Below are positions 7,037 through 15,922 of a stretch of 37,736 nucleotides of DNA, piece by piece (within the stretch, counting starts at the first letter, position 1; each line of letters starts with the position of its first letter). Source of the DNA: Flavobacterium sp. Its GTDB lineage: Bacteria > Bacteroidota > Bacteroidia > Flavobacteriales > Flavobacteriaceae. The position numbers were made by a program, and so were the translations under genes. A model generated the notes under the pieces. That model worked only from the letters and a program-made list of their open reading frames with translations, was not told the DNA's origin and ran no database searches. The stretch covers positions 1-37,736 of the forward strand of contig JAGOAL010000017.1 of assembly GCA_017983975.1 (NCBI GenBank), given 5' to 3'.

Positions 7037-9856
7037 TTACTTTATCGTAATCTCATCCACAAAAATAAACGCATCACCGCCAAAACCTTGATGCCATTCG
7101 GGTAATTTTCCGAAGTTCTTGGCAATAATTTTTACATAACGTGCTTTTTTACCTTTGGTTTCGTTGGATGTGAAATTCAAAATAGTATTTTCTTCTTTTT
7201 TTGGATCTAAGATATTTTCTACCGAGCCGAAATACGTAAAATTCACATTATCATCTGAAATGTAATACTCCACTTTGGTTGGCATTAAAATCCACGAACG
7301 TTGGTCTTGTAAAAATCGAGCTGAAATTTCAGTAATACTTTTTACTTCTTGTAAATCCACCACCGCTTCAAAATCCTGACTTTGGTAGCCTTGCCAATCG
7401 CCTTTTCTCCAGTTCTCGGTTCCTAAAATACCATCTAACAACCCTTCAGGACCACCCGCATGATATTGCGGATTGTATTTTGATTTGATGTTGATGCTGT
7501 AATTGTTTGGTTTTTTGAAGAATTGGGCAGAGATAGTATCGCTTCTTAAAGCTATACTATCCGTACGAAATTCAGAGTAAGAATAATATTCGGTATATGC
7601 ATTTATTTTGGTTGATTGGTTAATTAATATTGGTGATTTATATTCTTTGAAATTCAAATCATCATTAAATGAATAATACACTTTTCCACTTGATTTTAAA
7701 ACAATTTTTTGATTTGATTCAAATGATTTACTTTCTGCCTGAATTACTGGAACAATTGAGTATTCATTACCAAAAACATAATGTTTTAAGGCTTTAATTG
7801 TGCTTTTAAGTTCACTATCTATAAAGTAATCGCTTTTTTCAAATTTTGGGATTGTCACCTGTTTATTCTTGTTTAATAATATTTTACTATTCTTAAAAAT
7901 TGGCTCTACAGTGTTAAAATATTCTTGACCTGGAGTTACTTGATATAATCCTATTGAACTCAAAACATACCACGCGCTCATTTGTCCGCAATCTTCATTT
8001 CCAATTAAACCATCAGGTGTGTTTTTATAAAATTCATTTAAAATGAAATGTACTTTTGCTGCCGTTTTTTCAGGTTTGCCTACATAATTATACAAATACG
8101 CCATGTGATGGCTAGGTTCATTACCGTGTGCATATTGACCAATTAATCCGGTAACATCGACTTGTTCTCTTCCAGTGGTTTTACTTTCTCCGTTGAAAAG
8201 TTGATCAATTTTATCTTCGAAGGCTTTTTTACCATATTCCCAAAATCCAAACTTATCTATTAAACCATAAATATCTTGTGGTACAAAAAACGAGTACTGC
8301 CACGAATTGCCTTCCGTAAAATTATTATTCACTTCTCTTGGGTCAAAAGGTTTGTCCCATCCGCCGTTTTTCTTTGGACGCATAAAACCCGTTTCCCAAT
8401 CGAAAATATTTTTCCAATTTTGTGAACGTTTCATGAAATATTGGTAATCTTCTTGCTTGTTTAAAATTTGGGCCATTTGTGCAATACACCAATCATCATA
8501 AGCATATTCCAAGGTTTTAGAAACGCTTTCGTGTTCGTCATCCATCGAAATGAAGCCGTTTTTCTTGTAGGCATCCAAACCTAACACATCACGCATGGCT
8601 GAAGCTTTACTGGCTTCAAAGGCTTTTTCGTAATCAAAACCAGTTATGCCTTTTGCCATTGCATCGGCAATTACAGAAACCGAATGATAGCCAATCATAC
8701 AATCCGTTTCATTGGATGCCAATTCCCAAACGGGTAATCTACCGCCTTGTTCGTATTGTTTGATAAACGTATTGATGTAATCAGAAGTTCGTTTTTTGTC
8801 AATCAATGTATAAAGTGGATGTGCTGCCCGAAACGTATCCCAAAGTGAAAAAACGGTGTAATAATCAAAGCCTTCGGCTACGTGAATTTTGTTATCTCTA
8901 CCTCGGTATTTTCCATCTAAATCTTGAGCAATGTTTGGTTGCATCATTGTGTGATACAAGGCTGTGTAGAAAATCGCTAATTTATCCTCATCATCAGAAG
9001 TTACTTCAATTTTTGATAATTCTTTGTTCCAAAGGGTTTCTGCTTCTTTCTTAACTTTTTCAAAATCCCAATGTTTGATTTCGGAACTGTTTAATTTCGC
9101 TCCTTCATAACTCGTTGGTGAAAGCGACACTTTTACGAGAATTTTTTCTCCTTTTTTGACTTGTTTAGAGAAAATTATAGCGTCTCGTTCTATGTCGTAA
9201 TTACTACTTTCAGGTGATTTTTTTGCTAAAACTTGTTTAATCGAAACATTAAACTCAATTCGTGCATACACATATTGATCTCTAGCCCAAGCTTCACTTC
9301 TTCGTAACACTTCAATGGTTTTATCATCAATTAAACGAATTCTTCCTTCCAACAATTTATCACGGTGATTCAAATCTAAAATAATATTCGCTTGTCCTGC
9401 TTTATTAAACGTATATTCATGAAAACCAACTCGTGTTGAAGTGGTTAATCGCACATCGATATTGTGTTTGTCTAATTTCACAGAGTAAAATCCAGCGGAA
9501 GCTTTTTCATTAGCATGCGAGAAAGTAGAAGAATAGATTTTGTTATCAAACGAAGGTTCGCCCATAGTTGGCATTAACATAATATCACCATAATCTGAAA
9601 CACCCGTTCCGTTTAAGTGTGTATGAGAAAATCCGTAAATTACATTATCAGAATAATGATAACCAGAACAGCCATCCCAACTACCATCAATACGCGTATC
9701 TGGCGACAATTGCACCATTCCGTAAGGAACCGTTGCGCCAGGAAATGTATGTCCGTGTCCGCCCGTTCCAATAAATGGGTTGACGTATTTGGCGTAATCT
9801 TGTGCTTGTGAAAAAGTAGTCGTTAAAAAGGCTAAAGCAATAAGAAATGATTTCAT
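7037..9856 (-). CDS. Secreted GH92 family alpha-mannosidase-like glycosidase with C-terminal carbohydrate-binding-like domain
   Basis: 939 residues: signal peptide (1-18), GH92 catalytic region (about 20-690), a beta-sandwich resembling the chitobiase/hexosaminidase C-terminal domain (about 718-775) and an F5/8-type-C-like domain (about 785-939). GH92 hallmarks are VNPFIGTGGHGHTFPGA (25-41), LWDTFRAAHP (338-347), TEGNSWQY (514-521, whose Glu515 is the likely catalytic acid), HGNEPSHH (577-584) and GNEDCGQMSAW (619-629, in the base region). GH92 enzymes are calcium-dependent exo-alpha-mannosidases in Bacteroidota glycan use; the exact linkage cannot be read. No T9SS tail is seen, so periplasmic location or surface export by another route is likely. 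Upstream, 53 nt separate it from the 9910 gene, so it may belong to the 11906-7037 transcript. Confidence 0.93.
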   Translation of the reverse strand: MKSFLIALAFLTTTFSQAQDYAKYVNPFIGTGGHGHTFPGATVPYGMVQLSPDTRIDGSWDGCSGYHYSDNVIYGFSHTHLNGTGVSDYGDIMLMPTMGEPSFDNKIYSSTFSHANEKASAGFYSVKLDKHNIDVRLTTSTRVGFHEYTFNKAGQANIILDLNHRDKLLEGRIRLIDDKTIEVLRRSEAWARDQYVYARIEFNVSIKQVLAKKSPESSNYDIERDAIIFSKQVKKGEKILVKVSLSPTSYEGAKLNSSEIKHWDFEKVKKEAETLWNKELSKIEVTSDDEDKLAIFYTALYHTMMQPNIAQDLDGKYRGRDNKIHVAEGFDYYTVFSLWDTFRAAHPLYTLIDKKRTSDYINTFIKQYEQGGRLPVWELASNETDCMIGYHSVSVIADAMAKGITGFDYEKAFEASKASAMRDVLGLDAYKKNGFISMDDEHESVSKTLEYAYDDWCIAQMAQILNKQEDYQYFMKRSQNWKNIFDWETGFMRPKKNGGWDKPFDPREVNNNFTEGNSWQYSFFVPQDIYGLIDKFGFWEYGKKAFEDKIDQLFNGESKTTGREQVDVTGLIGQYAHGNEPSHHMAYLYNYVGKPEKTAAKVHFILNEFYKNTPDGLIGNEDCGQMSAWYVLSSIGLYQVTPGQEYFNTVEPIFKNSKILLNKNKQVTIPKFEKSDYFIDSELKSTIKALKHYVFGNEYSIVPVIQAESKSFESNQKIVLKSSGKVYYSFNDDLNFKEYKSPILINQSTKINAYTEYYSYSEFRTDSIALRSDTISAQFFKKPNNYSINIKSKYNPQYHAGGPEGLLDGILGTENWRKGDWQGYQSQDFEAVVDLQEVKSITEISARFLQDQRSWILMPTKVEYYISDDNVNFTYFGSVENILDPKKEENTILNFTSNETKGKKARYVKIIAKNFGKLPEWHQGFGGDAFIFVDEITIK

Positions 9857-9909
9857 AAGATTGAAAAATTTCTTAAAGGTAGAAATATTTTGGGAAAAAA
9901 TGTTAAAAT

Positions 9910-10317
9910 CTAATTTGCAAAAACGCCTTTTTTGTTGATAATAGGTAAATCAACAATAGCTTTTTCGTTGATGGAATTGGTTCTAAAAACAAAGGTTTTA
10001 TCGAATAATTGTCCGTTTGAAAAGTACGACAGCATGAACTCGTTATTCAATTGTAAGACATTGTTTTCTAACAATTCTACTTTAACGGCAGTTCTGGGTT
10101 CCACCTTGGCAAAAGCATGACGAAAAGTTCCCGTTTTGCGTTCTTCGCCATTGATTAAACCATAAGCGCGTGAAACTACCATAGCCATTTCTAATAAATC
10201 ATCGGTGTCGTTAATTAAATAAGCGTACCAAGAATTTTCCATAAAATCGTCGTTCCATTCTTGAAAAGCTACAATGTGAACGTTTGCTACTTTTGGGATG
10301 ATAATGTCTTTTTTCAT
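9910..10317 (-). CDS. Conserved hypothetical small protein
   Basis: 135 residues from ATG at 10317, with no signal peptide or TM helix. The sequence has alternating beta and alpha patterns (KDIIIPKVANVHIVAFQEW, then ENSWYAYLINDTDDLLEMAM). The family was not recognised. A longer start at 10347 is possible, but its extra ten codons lie inside a dispersed repeat, and the 10317 ATG follows a TTTAAAA leader, so the shorter start is preferred. It lies between pheS and the GH92 gene on the same strand. No function is proposed. Confidence 0.75.
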   Translation of the reverse strand: MKKDIIIPKVANVHIVAFQEWNDDFMENSWYAYLINDTDDLLEMAMVVSRAYGLINGEERKTGTFRHAFAKVEPRTAVKVELLENNVLQLNNEFMLSYFSNGQLFDKTFVFRTNSINEKAIVDLPIINKKGVFAN

Positions 10318-10331
10318 TTTTAAATTAAAAG

Positions 10332-10393
10332 TAACCACAAGGTGCACAAAACTTAGTGCTCTTTGTGAAAAAACTTAGTGCTCTTTGTGGTTA
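10332..10393. repeat. CACAAAG-family intergenic repeat, solo copy
   Basis: Starts with TAACCACAAGG and ends with TTTGTGGTTA, so the ends are inverted. Inside is a 19-nt direct repeat (10349-10367 and 10371-10389, beginning AAACTTAGTG and ending CTTTGTG). It lies between pheS and the next gene and can fold into alternative hairpins. Confidence 0.75.
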
Positions 10394-10398
10394 AAAAA

Positions 10399-11418
10399 TT
10401 ATATACTCGATTTGAATTGCTCTAAGAAACGTACATCGTTTTCATAAAACATACGGATATCGCCAATTTGGTACAACAACATCGCGATACGCTCTACTCC
10501 CATTCCGAAAGCAAAACCTGTGTGCTCGTCTGGGTTGATACCGCAGTTTTTCAATACGTTTGGATCTACCATTCCGCAACCTCCAATTTCTAACCAACCC
10601 GTTCCTTTGGTAATTCGGTAATCAGTTTCGGTTTTTAATCCCCAATAAATATCAATTTCAGCACTTGGTTCTGTAAATGGGAAATATGAAGGACGTAATC
10701 TGATTTTCGATTTTCCGAACATTTCTTTCGTAAAATACAACAAGGTTTGTTTTAAATCGGCAAACGAAACGTCTTTGTCAATATACAAACCTTCCACTTG
10801 ATGGAAAATACAGTGCGAACGCGAAGAAACTGCCTCGTTACGGAACACTCTTCCTGGAGAAATCGTACGAATGGGCGGTTTATTGTTTTCCATGTAACGC
10901 ACTTGCACTGATGAAGTATGTGTTCTCAATAAAACATCAGGATTGGTTTGGATGAAAAACGTATCCTGCATGTCTCTTGCTGGATGATATTCTGGTAAAT
11001 TTAATGCGGTGAAATTATGCCAATCGTCTTCGATTTCTGGACCTTCAGACACATTGAAACCAATGGTTGAAAAAATATCAATGATTTGGTTTTTTACAAT
11101 CGAAATAGGATGGCGCGAACCAATGTTAATCGCTTCTCCAGGACGAGTAGTATCGCCGTAAATTCCTTTTGCTACTTCTTTATTTTCTAAAGCGTCTTGA
11201 ATGGATTTTACCTTTTCTTCCGCCGAAGTTTTCAATTCGTTGATGACTTGCCCAAATTCCTTCTTTTGTTCGTTTGGAACATTTTTGAATTCGGCAAAAA
11301 AGTCTTTCAACAAGCCTTTACTTCCTAAATACTTAATACGAAAGGCTTCTAATTGTTCTTTATTATCGGTTTGAAAAGCTTTTACTTCTTCAATATGGGC
11401 TTTAATTGTTTCTGTCAT
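10399..11418 (-). CDS. pheS: Phenylalanine--tRNA ligase alpha subunit
   Basis: 339 residues from ATG at 11418, the usual PheS length. The upstream in-frame ATG at 11439 would add seven atypical residues and is rejected. PheS pairs with PheT to charge tRNA-Phe. The N-terminal coiled coil (about 1-90, with YLGSKGLLKDFF) binds tRNA. The class II catalytic core shows motif 2 (GRVFRNEAVSSRSHCIFHQVEG) and motif 3 (FGMGVERIAMLLYQIGDIR) near the C-terminus. pheT is not adjacent in the window, which is common in this phylum. It appears to be the second gene of a minus-strand transcript starting upstream of 11906. Confidence 0.97.
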   Translation of the reverse strand: MTETIKAHIEEVKAFQTDNKEQLEAFRIKYLGSKGLLKDFFAEFKNVPNEQKKEFGQVINELKTSAEEKVKSIQDALENKEVAKGIYGDTTRPGEAINIGSRHPISIVKNQIIDIFSTIGFNVSEGPEIEDDWHNFTALNLPEYHPARDMQDTFFIQTNPDVLLRTHTSSVQVRYMENNKPPIRTISPGRVFRNEAVSSRSHCIFHQVEGLYIDKDVSFADLKQTLLYFTKEMFGKSKIRLRPSYFPFTEPSAEIDIYWGLKTETDYRITKGTGWLEIGGCGMVDPNVLKNCGINPDEHTGFAFGMGVERIAMLLYQIGDIRMFYENDVRFLEQFKSSI

Positions 11419-11450
11419 CGCTCGTTTTGTAAAATGCAAATTTAGTAAAA

Positions 11451-11485
11451 AGTTGGGAGTTGGAAGTTGGAAGTTAGGAGTTTTT
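11451..11485. repeat. Five 7-nt tandem repeats (AGTTGGA)
   Basis: Successive units AGTTGGG, AGTTGGA, AGTTGGA, AGTTAGG and AGTTTTT lie upstream of pheS. A separate CTGCGA doublet (11531-11542) is nearby. The 131-nt gap 11419-11549 holds nothing else recognisable. Confidence 0.7.
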
Positions 11486-11549
11486 TAAGTTGCAGTCTCC
11501 ATCTCAGTATTCATTATTTATTTTTGCCAACTGCGACTGCGACTGAAAA

Positions 11550-11906
11550 CTAATCTATTAACTCTTTCTCTAAAAAGTAACTCACAATTGCTTCTTTCAT
11601 TAAAACGGCCTGTTCACCTGCTTTTAGTGGTGGTAATTCTTCTTTTGCTTTATAATGGGGCCAACCTTCGTTATCGAAATATTCAAATTCGTAATATCCA
11701 TAGGGTTCTAACAAACGACAAATAGCGATGTGCATGAGGTTTACTTTTTCGTCTTTTTTGAAAGTTGCATGAATTTTTCCTAATTCTTGCACACCGATTA
11801 AGTAGATGATTCCTTCTAAATCAAGGTCTTCTCCGCCTGAAAATTTTTCTGATAATATATTGACAACGCTTTCCCAACGCTGTTTTAATTGTTCGTCTCT
11901 AGACAT
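11550..11906 (-). CDS. Conserved hypothetical protein upstream of pheS
   Basis: 118 residues, acidic, soluble and without a signal peptide. It is mostly helical, with a conserved-looking core (GGEDLDLEGIIYLIGVQELG at about 24-43, then HIAICRLLEPYGYYEFEYFD). The family name was not recognised; similar short proteins occur beside pheS in related bacteria as far as I recall. A full promoter match lies upstream (11973-12005). No function is proposed. Confidence 0.8.
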   Translation of the reverse strand: MSRDEQLKQRWESVVNILSEKFSGGEDLDLEGIIYLIGVQELGKIHATFKKDEKVNLMHIAICRLLEPYGYYEFEYFDNEGWPHYKAKEELPPLKAGEQAVLMKEAIVSYFLEKELID

Positions 11907-11972
11907 TTTTTATAGATGAAAGAAAAAAGAGAAAAGAAAAAAGACTGTCCCCAACTTTCTATATTAGTTTTG

Positions 11973-12005
11973 CAAAGATAATCGATGGTTTTGTTTTTTA
12001 AGCAA
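11973..12005 (-). promoter_or_regulatory. Promoter for the 11906-pheS transcript
   Basis: On the minus strand, TTG (12005-12003) is followed after 22 nt by TATCTTTG (11980-11973). The consensus match is full and gives a leader of about 60 nt before the 11906 ATG. Confidence 0.55.
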
Positions 12006-12089
12006 TCTATCCTCGTTGTTATTTATTCTGTGTGTTTTTAAGATGTGTTTTTCCGATATTGAAGATTCATGCTCGATAAAGTTTGAATA

Positions 12090-12848
12090 CTATTTTTTCA
12101 CTTCCTTAATCGCTTCTTTATTAATCCACGCTTTGGTTTTGTCGGTTAATTCTACCTGTGACCAATTCCCTAAGGTTTCTAAAACGAAAACTTTTGTTCC
12201 TTCGTGAAGTGTTGCTACATCTTCAGAACTGTTTTTGGGTTCAGATTTTAAAGTGGTGGCTTCTGCAAAAACAATGGCAGGATTATAATTTGTATCGAAT
12301 TTCTTTTGTAAAAAAGCTGAGAAAACGGTTACACCAATTCCGATTAAAAACAAAAGAAACAAACTGAAAAAAGTACGTTTTAAAAACACCGTGTTTCCAA
12401 AATAATAGCCTAAAAAAGAAAGTAAACTCAAAAATGCAATACAAACGGCAATCCAAGCCCAAGTATCGTAATGAAGTTTTGATGTGAATTCTTTCACCAT
12501 TTTCTTAAAGCCAACTTCTGGAAGGATTTTAATATCGTCTATTGCCATTTTTTGTGCAAAAGATAGATTGGTTTGAATCGCTTCATCATCTGGGTTTAAA
12601 AGTAGTGCTTTTTCATAATTATAAATAGATGGCGCTACTTTTCCTAATTTATAATAACAATTACCAATATTAAAATACAATTCGGCCGAAATATTACCTT
12701 TTTTTTCAATACTTTCAAACGTTTGTAATGCGTTTTGATAGTCTTCTTTGTTGTATAAATCATTAGCTTTTTTGAAAGTTGCGTCTAGTGATTCGTTTGC
12801 ACAGACGAATTGAAATATTAGTGTGAAAAAGAGAATGTATTTTTTCAT
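12090..12848 (-). CDS. batE: BatE: TPR and SH3-like aerotolerance protein
   Basis: 252 residues from ATG at 12848. This start gives a signal peptide (MKKYILFFTLIFQFVCA); the longer ATG at 12881 would put a non-hydrophobic leader in front and overlap the repeat at 12863. TPR units cover about 20-95 (LYFNIGNCYYKLGKVAPSIY and following). Two TM helices lie at about 127-144 and 154-173. A bacterial SH3-like domain closes the protein (about 190-245, VATLHEGTKVFVLETLGNWS). In Bacteroides and Leptospira, BatE belongs to the bat cluster linked to oxygen and stress tolerance; molecular function is unresolved. It is the last gene of the operon, separated from batD by the inserted GxxExxY unit. Confidence 0.88.
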   Translation of the reverse strand: MKKYILFFTLIFQFVCANESLDATFKKANDLYNKEDYQNALQTFESIEKKGNISAELYFNIGNCYYKLGKVAPSIYNYEKALLLNPDDEAIQTNLSFAQKMAIDDIKILPEVGFKKMVKEFTSKLHYDTWAWIAVCIAFLSLLSFLGYYFGNTVFLKRTFFSLFLLFLIGIGVTVFSAFLQKKFDTNYNPAIVFAEATTLKSEPKNSSEDVATLHEGTKVFVLETLGNWSQVELTDKTKAWINKEAIKEVKK

Positions 12849-12862
12849 ATTAAATCTTTTTA

Positions 12863-13374
12863 TTTTAACCACAAGGAGCACAAAGAAAGCACAATGTTCA
12901 CTAAATGTATTTTTTAGCCACTAAAGTGGTCACTAAGCTTTGACTATAAAATTCCGTTGATTACTCTTTGTACTCCGTTTTTTAATAATTTGACATTAAA
13001 ATTGATTAACAACCCTAATTTGCAATTAGTCAATTTTAAATAGGTTAACAATTGCGCTAAATGAACTTCGTTTAATGCTTCAACTGATTTTATTTCAACA
13101 ATAAATTTATCTTCAATAATTATATCTATTCTGTAGCCAACATCTAACTTGACTTCTTCATAAATTAAAGGTAATGGTTTTTGTTTTTCAACTTTAAGAT
13201 TCGATTTCTTTAATTCGTAATAAAAACATTCCTCATAAGCACTTTCAAGCAATCCTGGACCTAACGCTTTATGAACTCGTAAAGCACAATCAAATACTAT
13301 TTTAGAAATTTCCTGTTCCGTCATATTTCATTTTTTGTGTTCCTTGCGCCTTCCTTGTGTCCCTTGTGGTTAAA
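12863..13374. mobile_element. Candidate repeat-bounded unit carrying a GxxExxY gene
   Basis: The left end (12863-12907, TTTTAACCACAAGGAGCAC...) and the reverse complement of the right end (13329-13374, TTTAACCACAAGGGACAC...) match at 30 of the first 38 aligned positions, forming terminal inverted repeats. Both ends carry TTAA at the outer edge, which could be part of the repeat or a target duplication. The only gene inside is the GxxExxY ORF. The unit separates batD from batE. Mobility is inferred; no transposase motif is present. Confidence 0.45.
12944..13324 (-). CDS. GxxExxY family protein, PD-(D/E)XK nuclease-like
   Basis: 126 residues, the full length of the GxxExxY family. The signature GLLESAY is at 24-30 in the context ALGPGLLESAYEECF. 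Residues 64-79 show the PD-(D/E)XK-like core: Asp67 in YRIDIII and Glu77-Ile-Lys79 in VEIKS, followed by Gln91 in LAQLLTYL. These positions match the metal-binding site of the PD-(D/E)XK fold, but no reaction has been established for the family to my knowledge. It is out of place in the bat operon. Imperfect inverted repeats (12863-12907 and 13329-13374) flank it, the right one starting only 5 nt before the ATG. It may be read through from batD. Confidence 0.9.
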   Translation of the reverse strand: MTEQEISKIVFDCALRVHKALGPGLLESAYEECFYYELKKSNLKVEKQKPLPLIYEEVKLDVGYRIDIIIEDKFIVEIKSVEALNEVHLAQLLTYLKLTNCKLGLLINFNVKLLKNGVQRVINGIL

Positions 13375-15151
13375 TTTGTTTTTCAAGTTCAGTAATTATC
13401 TCAATGGCTCTATCAAAATCGTTGTTCATGGCAGTGTCGGTTGCGGGGGCATATCGTGCAAATTCGCAATCGTTCATTAACTCCATAAATTGTGAAATAC
13501 TTTGTTCTGAAGCATTTCTTTCTTGCAACAATTCAATAATATTATCTTTACTCATCTCCACCGTTTCAATATGTAATTTGGCTTTCAAGAAATTGTGTAA
13601 TGCTTTTTCCATTGCCATGTAAAACGGAACTTTATCGCCCATTTGTTTTTTGGCTTCCGATAAATATTTCTTGACTAACTTGTTATTTCTTCTTACTCTA
13701 TTGCCAAAAGCATCAGCATCTTTTGCTTCTTTTTGTTTGCGAAGTAAAATGACCACTGGAATTAATAATAGTGGCGCAAATAATAGGCCATAAAACAATC
13801 CCGAACCTAAGAAATCTTTTTTAGCCAATACTGCAAATTCTGTTTTTAACTTATTGTATTGGAATACTTCTTTTTTCTGAACCGCTTGTTTATTTGAGGT
13901 TGAGTTATTAGCAACCGCGGTGCCATCGCCTTCTAAAATATCAAGGATAATTTCTTTTGAAACAATGGTTTTATAGGTTTTACTTTTTAAATCATAATAA
14001 GCAAATTCAATCGGTTTAATCTTATATTTTCCTTTAAATTGCGGTATAATTGTGTATTTATCGGAAACTTTTCCAACCATTCCTGTAACCGGTGTTTGCA
14101 CATTTTCAGTATGTGCCGGATCATACATTTCAATTGAGCTTGGTAAAACTGGTTTTGGAAGTGTAAATAATTTTAAATTTCCTTTTCCAGAAACACTTAC
14201 TTCTAAATCTAGAGATTCACCCGCTTTTAATTTTGTTTTTGAAGGCACAACTTTAAAATCAAAAAATCCAACTGCTCCAGTAAAACTTGCCGGTTTCCCC
14301 TTTTCAGGAAGTGGTTTTACGTTAATGGTTTGTATTCCCGTAGAAAGTGCTTTTTCAACAGTTGTCATTTCCATTCGGCCAAACCAATCGCTTCTTCCGG
14401 TAGGCACCTCAGCATCTACATCAATTTTAAATGGTTCTATTCTTTTTGCTCCGGCTTCAAGTGGATATAAAATAACTTTTCGGAGTGCTACAACACTATA
14501 ATCTTTTCCGTTGTACTTTCCTTTTTCGGCACGAAGCTGTTTCATGTCGATATACTGACTCCAAAAATCTTGGTATTTGGGTGCTTGGAAATTTCGCAAA
14601 TTTGAAACCGAACTATTATACGGAAAATACAATTTATAAATTACCGTAACCGGTTCGTTTACATAAGCTGATTTTGTGGATAATTCGCCCACTAAATGAA
14701 TCCCTTCGCCAAAATTATAATTTTGTTGTTGTCTTGGATTTTGACCAGGATAACTCGGCATTTGTATCGGATCGGTAATGGTAATTTTTATGGGCACTGT
14801 TTTATACAGCGTTCCATTATATTCTATTGAAGCCGAACCAATAGTAAACGTTCCTTTTTTTGTAGGGGTTAAATAATAAATTACTTGAGTGGTGATTTCT
14901 CTTTTTTGGGTCATTTTACCATTAATTATGGTAATAGAAGTTTGATTTCCCTTATTGATAAATGGCCCTTCTGCTTTGAAGCCAGGAAATTTTGGGCCTT
15001 GGAAATTATCGCCTTCATTATTTATTGAAAACGCAATAGGAAAACGTTCGTTTAATCCATAGGTATCTCTATCGGTTTGTGCTTCAAATTTTACTTGAGC
15101 TGAAACTACCGAGAAGAGTAATAAAAAAAATACAACTACACTTTTTTTCAT
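13370..15151 (-). CDS. batD: BatD: aerotolerance membrane-anchored protein
   Basis: 593 residues: signal peptide (1-19), a long periplasmic region of beta-sandwich repeats typical of BatD/oxygen-tolerance proteins (about 20-440), one TM helix (about 450-470), and a basic, helical cytoplasmic tail (about 471-593). Family members occur with BatA and BatB von Willebrand-type proteins and probably act as the envelope-facing part of a MoxR-dependent complex. The gene starts 3 nt after batC. Its TAA stop (13372-13370) lies inside the outer end of the repeat bounding the GxxExxY unit, so the original C-terminus may have been altered by that repeat. Confidence 0.9.
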   Translation of the reverse strand: MKKSVVVFFLLLFSVVSAQVKFEAQTDRDTYGLNERFPIAFSINNEGDNFQGPKFPGFKAEGPFINKGNQTSITIINGKMTQKREITTQVIYYLTPTKKGTFTIGSASIEYNGTLYKTVPIKITITDPIQMPSYPGQNPRQQQNYNFGEGIHLVGELSTKSAYVNEPVTVIYKLYFPYNSSVSNLRNFQAPKYQDFWSQYIDMKQLRAEKGKYNGKDYSVVALRKVILYPLEAGAKRIEPFKIDVDAEVPTGRSDWFGRMEMTTVEKALSTGIQTINVKPLPEKGKPASFTGAVGFFDFKVVPSKTKLKAGESLDLEVSVSGKGNLKLFTLPKPVLPSSIEMYDPAHTENVQTPVTGMVGKVSDKYTIIPQFKGKYKIKPIEFAYYDLKSKTYKTIVSKEIILDILEGDGTAVANNSTSNKQAVQKKEVFQYNKLKTEFAVLAKKDFLGSGLFYGLLFAPLLLIPVVILLRKQKEAKDADAFGNRVRRNNKLVKKYLSEAKKQMGDKVPFYMAMEKALHNFLKAKLHIETVEMSKDNIIELLQERNASEQSISQFMELMNDCEFARYAPATDTAMNNDFDRAIEIITELEKQI

Positions 15152-15154
15152 GAT

Positions 15155-15922
15155 TTACCAATCTTTTTCATTTGATGCAGGACGTGCTTTTACTTTCTTA
15201 GCATTTACTTTGTCTTGCACTTTCTTTTCTGCATTATTAACAGCATCTAATATATTATCGATGCGTTGTTTGTCGGCGCCACTTGGTTTTGGCGATTCGT
15301 TTTTATCTTCTTTCTTTTCGCCGTCGCCTTTTCCTTGTTGCTTATCGCCTTGTTTGTCTTTATTGTTTTGCTGGTCTTTATCGGAATCTTTTTTGTCGTT
15401 CCCTTTGTCGTTTTTACCTTCGTTGTCTTTTGGTTGTGGCTTGTTATCTTTTCCACCGCCACCTTTGTTGTCTTTTTTATTGTCTTTTGGCGGATTTTCT
15501 TTTTTCTTCTTTTTAGCTAAGGCATAATTGTATCGCGTTTCTTCGTCTAACGGATTATTGCGCAAGGCATTTTTATACGCTTCGGCAGCAGCCTCATAAT
15601 TTTTATCCATCATAAAAGTATTGCCTAAATTATGATAAATACGATGCTTTTCGTTTTTAGATTTTGCCGATTCTAAAGCTTGAATATATTTTATTTGAGC
15701 TTCGCCATGTTGATTTTGACGGTAAATACTATTCCCTAAATTATAACCCGCCACCGCTTTTTTAGGTGATTTCTTTGATTCGGTTACCCTAAAATCGGCT
15801 TCGGCAGTTGCATAATTTTTTTGGGCAAAAGATTGATTTCCGTTGTACAGATTTTTATCATTCTCTTGACTAAAAAGAAATCCACTGATTAATAAAACAA
15901 TACTATAGATGATCTTATTCAT
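15155..15922 (-). CDS. batC: BatC: TPR protein with charged low-complexity tail
   Basis: 255 residues: signal peptide (1-18), TPR units at about 25-135 (YNLGNSIYRQNQHGEAQIKY; YHNLGNTFMMDKNYEAAAEA), then a Lys/Asp/Gln/Gly-rich disordered segment (about 137-217) and a short helical end. The low-complexity tail is common in BatC proteins of this phylum. It overlaps batB by 8 nt, which indicates translational coupling. It is probably a periplasmic adaptor in the Bat complex. Confidence 0.88.
   Translation of the reverse strand: MNKIIYSIVLLISGFLFSQENDKNLYNGNQSFAQKNYATAEADFRVTESKKSPKKAVAGYNLGNSIYRQNQHGEAQIKYIQALESAKSKNEKHRIYHNLGNTFMMDKNYEAAAEAYKNALRNNPLDEETRYNYALAKKKKKENPPKDNKKDNKGGGGKDNKPQPKDNEGKNDKGNDKKDSDKDQQNNKDKQGDKQQGKGDGEKKEDKNESPKPSGADKQRIDNILDAVNNAEKKVQDKVNAKKVKARPASNEKDW

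Noticed and set aside
14052-14501. 149-codon ORF on the plus strand
   Set aside because: Lies wholly antisense to batD, whose protein has a clear signal peptide and TM helix; no leader or domain is visible on the plus strand.
15150-15527. Several plus-strand ORFs rich in Phe, Ser and Val
   Set aside because: They are the complement of the Lys/Asp/Asn-rich low-complexity tail of batC, which naturally leaves all opposite frames open.
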